From Caldibacillus debilis DSM 16016 (GTDB lineage: Bacteria > Bacillota > Bacilli > Bacillales > Caldibacillaceae): a stretch of 64,000 nucleotides of DNA. The number at the start of each line of letters is the position of its first letter. Position 1 is the first letter of the stretch. The position numbers and the translations under genes are program-made. The DNA is taken from contig NZ_KB912880.1 in NCBI RefSeq assembly GCF_000383875.1, forward strand, positions 14,108 through 78,107. The letters are read 5' to 3'. Positions 58,278 to 64,000 of the stretch are shown here, in pieces. The notes below the pieces were generated by a model. It made no database searches, had not been told where the DNA came from, and worked only from the letters and a program-made list of their open reading frames with translations.

Positions 58278-58294
58278 TCCGAAGGAGGGAGAAG

Positions 58295-59782
58295 ATGACC
58301 GTTGAAGAGATCGTCAAGGCTGACTGGATCCGGAAAAACCGGCTGATGGCCCTCGGCTATTCCGTTTCGATCCCGGCCGCCATTTTATACAGCGTCCTGA
58401 ACGGGGAGCATCCGCTGAAGGTCTGGATTTATTCGGTTTCTTATGCTGTTTTTCTTTCATTATATTTCATCCTCCATGTATGGCTGAAATGGTTGAAAGC
58501 GTTTCCCTACGCGGCCATTTTTCCCCTGTATACCGGAATGGCCGTCTACGCCTATTTTTTTGCCGGCAGCATATCGGCCATGCTCATCATTTTGTATCTG
58601 GCCGTCATCTCTTCCGTGCATTTTCGAAGGCCCCTTTTCGCCATCGGCTACGGGTACGGCTTCATCGCGCTCTTGATCAACAAAATCTTCGCCCCCGGCC
58701 AGGATCCGGTGTTTGATGCGGCCTTCGGCGTGGCCATGCTCGTTTACGTGCTCCTCGGCATGGTGTTCTTGATCTTGATCCATCTCAATCGGCTGCAGTT
58801 CCGCCAATTGATCCGCATTTTGAAGGATGCCGAAGAGGAGGCGGAAAAAAAGGAGAAACAAAAGGAATTGCTGGAACAGGACATTTTGCAAATCATCTCC
58901 CGGATTTCCAAAATCAACGGGCAAGTTCAGAAACATATGTCCGCCCAGAAAGAGATGATGCAGGCGGTCAACGAAATCGCAGCGGGGGCGGCATCCCAGA
59001 ACGACCAGGTCGTTTCCATCGCCGACCATGTTTCCTATGCCACGAGGCAAGTGGAAGAAATGGATCGGATCACGAAAAAGGTGATGGAACGCACCTCCGA
59101 TTCCTTGAGCATTTCCAAGACGGGAACGGAAAAAATGAAAGAAATGGAAAAAACCATGGGCGAATTGGCCGGGATCGTCCAGCAGCTGAAACAAACCTTC
59201 TCCACGTTGGCGAAAAAAATCGAGGAAACGAACAGCTTTGCGGACAATATCCAGGAGATTGCCTCCCAGACGAATATGCTCGCTTTGAACGCCTCCATCG
59301 AAGCGGCCAGGGCGGGAGATTCGGGCAAAGGTTTTTCGGTGGTCGCCGCGGAGATCCGGAATTTGGCCGAATTGACGAGCCAGACGGCCAACCGGATCAA
59401 CGAAAACTTGGCGGGCGTCAACGAAGTGAACCTCCAAACCGTAAAGGAGATGGAGCAAAGCGGAAGGATGCTGGATAAAAGCCTTGCCGCCTCCGCCAGC
59501 GTTTCAAAGTTTTTCGTGGATTTGAGCGGCAACTTGGAAAGGCTTCATGCGGAATTTTCCCAACTGATGGAAAGCGTCAACAATGTGAAGACGGATACCG
59601 GGCGCATCGAAGGGGCCGCGAAGGAACAGGCTGCCGTCATTTCCGAATCCACCGCCAAGCTGGAAGAAATCCGGCAGGTGATCGAGCAGCTGTTGAAAAA
59701 TCATGAGGAGATCGCCGGCGATTTGCTGGAGACGAACAAAAGCGCGGAAAATTTGCAGAAGCTGATTTTGGCGGAAGAATGA
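58295..59782 (+). CDS. Methyl-accepting chemotaxis protein with membrane-embedded N-terminus
   Basis: 495 residues from the ATG at 58295, after GAAGGAGGGAG. Residues 1-190 have about six hydrophobic segments (for example [61 protein letters not shown]) with no large extracellular domain and no clear HAMP. A coiled coil and the signalling domain follow; the hairpin tip is [39 protein letters not shown]. It should signal through CheW/CheA. A FadR box directly upstream suggests expression when fatty acids are available. A membrane sensor could detect lipophilic compounds or energy state; the ligand is unknown. Confidence 0.92.
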   Translation: MTVEEIVKADWIRKNRLMALGYSVSIPAAILYSVLNGEHPLKVWIYSVSYAVFLSLYFILHVWLKWLKAFPYAAIFPLYTGMAVYAYFFAGSISAMLIILYLAVISSVHFRRPLFAIGYGYGFIALLINKIFAPGQDPVFDAAFGVAMLVYVLLGMVFLILIHLNRLQFRQLIRILKDAEEEAEKKEKQKELLEQDILQIISRISKINGQVQKHMSAQKEMMQAVNEIAAGAASQNDQVVSIADHVSYATRQVEEMDRITKKVMERTSDSLSISKTGTEKMKEMEKTMGELAGIVQQLKQTFSTLAKKIEETNSFADNIQEIASQTNMLALNASIEAARAGDSGKGFSVVAAEIRNLAELTSQTANRINENLAGVNEVNLQTVKEMEQSGRMLDKSLAASASVSKFFVDLSGNLERLHAEFSQLMESVNNVKTDTGRIEGAAKEQAAVISESTAKLEEIRQVIEQLLKNHEEIAGDLLETNKSAENLQKLILAEE

Positions 59783-60399
59783 TGCGGGATGCGGATGCTG
59801 CGCAAGGGGGACGGGCCCTGGAACGACGGACGAAATCCGGCGGCTGAATTTTTGCCGGAATAAAATCGGGGGAACATGAGAAATCTTGTTGATGGTGTCT
59901 GGCTGAACTCATAAGGGTGTCCCGAACTTGAGAAATCTTGTTGAAAGGCTTCCCTTTCGGGATTGACTCACGAAAGGCCGTCCGCGCAGGCATCAGGCAG
60001 ATAGGACTCGCCCAAAATTTCTGAAGGCTGCGGATCGGAAGATCCGTTTTTCTTTTGCCTTGCCGTTTCCCCTTTGCCGTCAGCGGCTGAAAAAGGATCG
60101 CCGGCAAAATGGCGCAAAGATTTTTCCCGCCGCAAACATCCCGCCCCTGCATAAGTTCCGCCGCATAGGAAGGGTTCCGGACGAAAAGCTCTATCTTTTC
60201 CGCCGCAAGAATCCGTTTGGACAGGCCGGGAAAGGGGGGCGGCGAAACAGGAACGGACGGAACGGAACCCCGGGTGCCCCCAAGGTTCCGGCCGCGGGAA
60301 AATGCGCCTTTTTCCGGGGAAACTATTTTCTTTTCCGCAAAAAACATGGTAGACTAATCACAGCGGAATGGAAAAATTTTTAGAAACGCGGGATCGGCC
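59783..60399. other. Intergenic region with direct repeat and terminator
   Basis: About 615 bp. TGAGAAATCTTGTTGA occurs at 59877-59892 and 59939-59954 (62-bp step). A terminator CGGATC-GGAA-GATCCG-TTTTT lies at 60031-60051. No gene is seen. Confidence 0.6.
60031..60055 (+). terminator. Terminator downstream of the chemoreceptor gene
   Basis: CGGATC-GGAA-GATCCG followed by TTTTTCTTTT. Confidence 0.8.
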
Positions 60400-61458
60400 A
60401 TGGACCGTCATGAAAAGAAAGGGAACGTGATTCCCCTGCCCGATTTGGAGAACCGGCTGTTGCAGAGGGGAATGGATTATTTTGCGGAGGGAAAATACGG
60501 GGAAGCGGCTACGATGTTTTCTGAAGCAAAAAGCATCGGCGGGGACAACCCGGTCCTTTACCATGCCCTTTTGGCCGCGTACTTGAAACAGGGAAATGAT
60601 CTCGCCGCGGAAAAGATTGCGGAGGAAATGCTGGCGAAGAAAATCGGGGACGAGGAAACGCTGGACATTTACCTGTTCATCCTGCTTCACCGGGGGGAAT
60701 ACGGGAAGCTGCAAAAACTGACCGCTTCCCTTTTGGCGGACGGGGAAATGCGCGCCGATAGAAAGGAACGATTCCTTGCCCTGCAAAAGGCGTGCCAAGA
60801 GCTGGCACAACGGCAGCCTTTACCGGAGGAAACCGTTTCTCTAAGCAAAAAGAATAAGAACGAAAAATATCAACAGCCGTCATATAATAAGAAAAAAGAC
60901 GGCTTGAAGGCGGAAATCATTTTCGGCGAAAACAGGGTCGAAGCCATCCGGCAGATTGCCGATATCGGGGAAGAAGAGCTGCCGCAGCTATTGCCGGAAA
61001 TTTTATCTTATTTGGCGGATCCGGAGCGGGACCCCTTCGTGAAAACCGTTCTTCTCCACAAGCTGTACAGCCTTCATTACACCGGCACGGTGAAGGTCGC
61101 AAAATTCGGGCGGAAGACCGGTTTGGATCTTGCCCGTTACGGGCCGGTGGATCAGGTTCCCTTTGTCCGGGACGTCAAAGGGAAGATCGAAGAAAGGCTG
61201 GAACAATCCAACCCGAGCCTGATGGAACACGCCCTGTCCTTGGCGGACCGGTTTTTCATGGCCGTGTATCCCCTGGAAAGGGATTTCCAAGACGCCGGGA
61301 TCTGGTGCGATGCCTTCATCTTTACGGCGGAGTCGTATTTAAGCTCCGGCCTTACCGGCACCGGGGGAACTGGGGATATGCCGGTTCCGGAGGACGGGGA
61401 TGAAGAATTCCGGAAGGCGGTCGAATGGATCCTCCGTGCGGAACGGTGTTATGTGTAA
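60400..61458 (+). CDS. ysoA: TPR-repeat protein YsoA
   Basis: 352 residues. The N-terminal half has tetratricopeptide-like helices: ENRLLQRGMDYFAEGKYGEAATMFSEAKSI and NPVLYHALLAAYLKQGNDLAAEKIAEEML, then a charged linker (about 150-170). The C-terminal half is an alpha-helical domain without a named family. B. subtilis ysoA is a TPR protein directly upstream of tig, which fits. A scaffold role is likely; the partner is unknown. No strong ribosome site precedes the ATG (CGCGGGATCGGCC). Confidence 0.8.
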   Translation: MDRHEKKGNVIPLPDLENRLLQRGMDYFAEGKYGEAATMFSEAKSIGGDNPVLYHALLAAYLKQGNDLAAEKIAEEMLAKKIGDEETLDIYLFILLHRGEYGKLQKLTASLLADGEMRADRKERFLALQKACQELAQRQPLPEETVSLSKKNKNEKYQQPSYNKKKDGLKAEIIFGENRVEAIRQIADIGEEELPQLLPEILSYLADPERDPFVKTVLLHKLYSLHYTGTVKVAKFGRKTGLDLARYGPVDQVPFVRDVKGKIEERLEQSNPSLMEHALSLADRFFMAVYPLERDFQDAGIWCDAFIFTAESYLSSGLTGTGGTGDMPVPEDGDEEFRKAVEWILRAERCYV

Positions 61459-61559
61459 AAGGGGACGCCGATCCGGACGGCCGCGGCGCCGAAGGACTCG
61501 TGCGGCAGAAGGACGGCGGGGCTCTTTTTCCCGGGCGGGAAATTTTGCGGGCAACGGAA

Positions 61560-62090
61560 TCCTATGTTTTGCTCCGATCTTCGCCGCAACAGGGGTTGTT
61601 TTGCAAAGGTATTGCCCCGCAGAACCTCGTTCCGCAGCTTCGTTGCCGCCCAACACTCTGCTCCGCAACTGGGGCGCTAAACAAAACCTTGCTCCGCGAC
61701 CTCGTTGCTGCGAAATTTTGCCAGACGGATCAAAAGGAATACCGCACGATGTTTCTTGCTCCGCAACCTAGTTGCTGCGCAACACCCTGCTCCGCAAAAT
61801 TTGCTCGGCAGCTTCGTTGTTCCGCAGAACCTTGCTCAGAGACAGGGGCGCTTCGCAGGACCTTGCCCGGCGACAGGGTTGCTTGACGAAGTGCTCACCC
61901 GCAGGCTTGCGTTTTTGTTGCTGCGTTGCCCGGCGACAGGGTTGCTGGGCGAAACCTTGCTCGACAACTTCGTTCTTGCGCAAGAATGCTTGTTCCGCAA
62001 ATTCTGCTGCACAACTGCGCCGTACCCAACGCCGCCGAACCGGATCGCCCGGCCTGCTCCGGAAAACCCTTCTGGCCGCTCTGTTGCTGC
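61560..62090. repeat. GC-rich array of short inverted-repeat units between ysoA and tig
   Basis: Recurring elements: CTTGCTCCGC (61688, 61755), GTTGCTGCG (61704, 61771, 61917), and an exact 21-base repeat beginning TTGCCCGGCGACAGGG at 61863-61883 and 61926-61946, 63 bp apart. Many units pair a TTGC..CGCAAC arm with a GTTGC..GCAA arm, so the RNA or DNA could form serial hairpins. Frames on both strands are open but repetitive. No known family recognised. Confidence 0.75.
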
Positions 62091-62159
62091 GCAGAAACGC
62101 CGTGCCGCCGGTACCGGGCCTTGCCTTTTTTTCCCGACCGATCAATTTTCCCTATTTTA

Positions 62160-62187
62160 TTGAAAGAGCAAAAAGCTATGTTATAAT
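62160..62187 (+). promoter_or_regulatory. Promoter of tig
   Basis: TTGAAA (62160-62165), a 16-bp spacer, TATAAT (62182-62187) with extended TG at 62179-62180; 93 bp upstream of tig. Confidence 0.75.
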
Positions 62188-62280
62188 GTAATGGTTGAGT
62201 GATTCGAAATTTTACATAGACCGGGAAAACATCGATATAAAAGACAAACGGATGAAAACATAAGCTGGAGGGAAAAATAA

Positions 62281-63567
62281 ATGTCAGTGAAATGGGAAGT
62301 TTTGGAAGGAAGCCGCGGGGAATTGACCGTGGAGGTGGATGCTGCCGAAGTCAATAAGGCCCTGGATGCGGCTTTCAAAAAAGTCGTAAAAAGCGTCAGC
62401 GTTCCGGGGTTCCGGAAAGGAAAGGTCCCGCGGACCATTTTCGAAAAACGCTTCGGCGTGGAAGCATTATACCAGGATGCCTTGGATATCCTGCTTCCGG
62501 ACGCCTACGCCAAAGCGGTGGAGGAAGCCGGGATTGAACCTGTATCGAGGCCGGAAATTGACATCGAACAGCTGGAAAAGGGAAAACCTCTCATCTTTAA
62601 AGCGGTCGTCACCGTAAAACCGGAAGTCAAACTCGGGGAGTACAAAGGCCTGGAAGTGGAAAAAACGGATACGGAAGTCACCGACGAAGAAGTGGAAGAA
62701 GAATTGAAAGCCCTGCAAAACCGCTATGCCGAGCTCGTCCTTAAGGAAGAAGGGGCGGCGAAGGAAGGGGACACGGTCGTCATCGATTTTGAAGGGTTTA
62801 TCGACGGCGAGCCCTTTGAAGGCGGAAAGGCGGAAAATTATTCGTTGGAACTCGGTTCGAACCAATTTGTCCCCGGTTTCGAAGAACAATTGGTCGGAAC
62901 TTCCGCGGGAGAGGAGAAGGAAATCGAAATCACCTTCCCGGAAGATTACCGCGTTTCCGAGCTGGCCGGGAAAAAGGCGAAATTCAAAGTCAAAGTCCAT
63001 GAAGTAAAGGAAAAGGTGCTGCCCGCCTTGGATGACGAATTTGCCAAAGACGTGGACGAAGAAGTGGAAACGCTGGAGGCCTTGAAGGAAAAAATCAAAA
63101 ACCGCCTGAAGGAAGACAAAGAACACCGGGCGAAACACATGCTGGAAAACGCGGTGATCGAAAAGGCCGCGGCCAACGCGGAAGTGGAAATCCCCGAGGT
63201 CATGATCGAAAACGAAGTGGAACGCATGTTCAATGATTTCAAACAAAGGCTGCAAATGGACAACATCAGCCTGGAACTTTATCAGCAGCTGACCGGCCAA
63301 AGCCCGGATGACATCAAGAAGCAAATGCGGGAGGATGCGGAAAAACGGGTCCGCGCCAATCTCGTGTTGGAAGCCATCGTGAAGGCGGAAAATATCGATG
63401 TCACGGAAGAAGAGCTGGAAAAAGAAGTGCAAAAAATGGCGGACCTCTACCGCATGACGGCGGATCAAGTGAAAGAGGCGCTCGGTTCGCTCGATTTCCT
63501 GAAAGAGGATATCAAGCTGAACAAAGCGGTTCAATTGCTTGTCGAACACAGCAAAACCGTGGCATAA
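62281..63567 (+). CDS. tig: Trigger factor
   Basis: 428 residues, full length. The ribosome-binding domain (1-145) contains the signature [19 protein letters not shown]. The FKBP prolyl isomerase domain (about 160-245) has [19 protein letters not shown] and [27 protein letters not shown]. The C-terminal chaperone arms are acidic and basic helices. It binds nascent chains at the exit tunnel. GGAGGG precedes the ATG. Upstream of clpX, as in most Bacillus. Confidence 0.98.
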   Translation: MSVKWEVLEGSRGELTVEVDAAEVNKALDAAFKKVVKSVSVPGFRKGKVPRTIFEKRFGVEALYQDALDILLPDAYAKAVEEAGIEPVSRPEIDIEQLEKGKPLIFKAVVTVKPEVKLGEYKGLEVEKTDTEVTDEEVEEELKALQNRYAELVLKEEGAAKEGDTVVIDFEGFIDGEPFEGGKAENYSLELGSNQFVPGFEEQLVGTSAGEEKEIEITFPEDYRVSELAGKKAKFKVKVHEVKEKVLPALDDEFAKDVDEEVETLEALKEKIKNRLKEDKEHRAKHMLENAVIEKAAANAEVEIPEVMIENEVERMFNDFKQRLQMDNISLELYQQLTGQSPDDIKKQMREDAEKRVRANLVLEAIVKAENIDVTEEELEKEVQKMADLYRMTADQVKEALGSLDFLKEDIKLNKAVQLLVEHSKTVA

Positions 63568-63589
63568 TTTTCCACGGGGAATATGGGGA

Positions 63590-63632
63590 TAACAACAGGG
63601 CGCGAGATGGATTTCGTGCCTTGTTTTATCCT
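63590..63632 (+). terminator. Terminator of tig
   Basis: Imperfect hairpin AACAGGGCGCGA ... TTCGTGCCTTGTT ending in TTTT. Confidence 0.6.
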
Positions 63633-63840
63633 TGAAACCCTTTGCCCGGGGCCGGACCTCCATTGAATATTTTACCTTCATCCCGGTCGAGGGAATTGCG
63701 CAAGATATACATAACATCATTTTCCGGGAGCGTATGTTTTCTTTTATTCCGAAAAATGTGATACAATGCAAATACATAAACCGTGAGCATTTTTCCGGTT
63801 ACCGTGACCTCCAGGCAAAAATTTTGAAGGGGTGAATATT

Positions 63841-64000
63841 TTGTTTAAATTTAACGATGAAAAAGGTCAGGTGAAATGTTCCTTTTGCGGAAAAACCCAG
63901 GACCAAGTGCGTAAGCTCGTTGCCGGCCCGGGCGTTTATATATGCGATGAATGCATCGAACTGTGCACGGAGATCGTGGAGGAAGAACTTGGGAACGAGG
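63841..64000 (+). CDS. clpX: ATP-dependent Clp protease ATP-binding subunit ClpX, partial
   Basis: 53 codons from a TTG at 63841 (GAAGGGGTG upstream) to the window edge. The N-terminal C4 zinc finger is complete: [11 protein letters not shown] and [11 protein letters not shown], spaced as in ClpX. The AAA+ part lies beyond the window. It unfolds substrates for ClpP. An extended -10 TACAAT at about 63762-63767 may be its promoter. Confidence 0.97.
   Translation, partial: MFKFNDEKGQVKCSFCGKTQDQVRKLVAGPGVYICDECIELCTEIVEEELGNE

Noticed and set aside
58073-58294. 74-codon N-terminal extension of the chemoreceptor
   Set aside because: It would place the FadR box inside the gene, and the strong AAGGAGGGAG fits the ATG at 58295.
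62467-63777. 436-codon minus-strand frame
   Set aside because: Antisense of tig; its Phe- and His-rich composition is typical of a reverse reading of Glu- and Lys-rich codons.

Overview
The window is a 64 kb piece of a Bacillaceae chromosome. It carries a long run of the conserved Bacillus core order: infC-rpmI-rplT, an M42 aminopeptidase, sspI, ysgA, pheST, zapA-cvpA, mutS2, yshE, a long-chain acyl-CoA ligase with fadR-fadB-etfBA, trxA, uvrC, lysC, yslB, sdhCAB, ysmA, gerE, ysmB-racE, gerM, rph-ysnA-ysnB, ysoA, tig and clpX. The spore genes sspI, gerE and gerM show a spore former. The core is clearly GC-rich for a Bacillus, with many TTG and GTG starts, which would suit a thermophilic relative such as Caldibacillus or Geobacillus. 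That placement is inference.

Layout. 1-3731 is AT-rich foreign DNA: an MFS transporter cut by the window edge, a decayed ParA gene and an intact IS21-family element with a 5-bp target duplication. 4186-5595 is the infC operon with an L20-type leader. 5613-13755 is an accessory block: a GntR-controlled ABC transporter, a dUTPase-like gene and a MarR-controlled heterodimeric ABC exporter. 13871-24656 holds a peptidase, sspI, ysgA, T-box-controlled pheST, zapA-cvpA and mutS2; rnhC and polX, which sit here in B. subtilis, are absent. 26328-31433 is the fatty-acid degradation block. 31912-41734 holds trxA, uvrC, lysine-riboswitch lysC, the sdh operon and a FadR-box thioesterase. 42335-46257 is an OpuC-type osmolyte transporter placed between ysmA and gerE, followed by a truncated second gerE, an AT-rich segment and an IS3 remnant. 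48164-55181 runs from gerE to ysnB. 55182-58259 is a debris zone around a tRNA-Arg gene. 58260-64000 holds a chemoreceptor, ysoA, a GC-rich repeat region, tig and the start of clpX.

Genes working together. FadR boxes (TGAATGA-N4-TCATTCA) precede fadR, the ysmA-type thioesterase and, unexpectedly, a membrane methyl-accepting chemotaxis protein, which suggests that fatty-acid degradation and taxis share one repressor. Translation genes are controlled by RNA leaders (L20 leader, Phe T-box) and lysC by a lysine riboswitch.

The most unusual structures are two related intergenic arrays (32605-33117 and 55466-55957). Each has about 20 copies of a 9-bp core resembling ATGTTGGAC at a dominant 21-bp period, with the same irregular steps (19, 20, 33) in both. 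They look like two copies of one dispersed element that I cannot assign to a known family. A third, unrelated GC-rich array of short inverted-repeat units lies between ysoA and tig.
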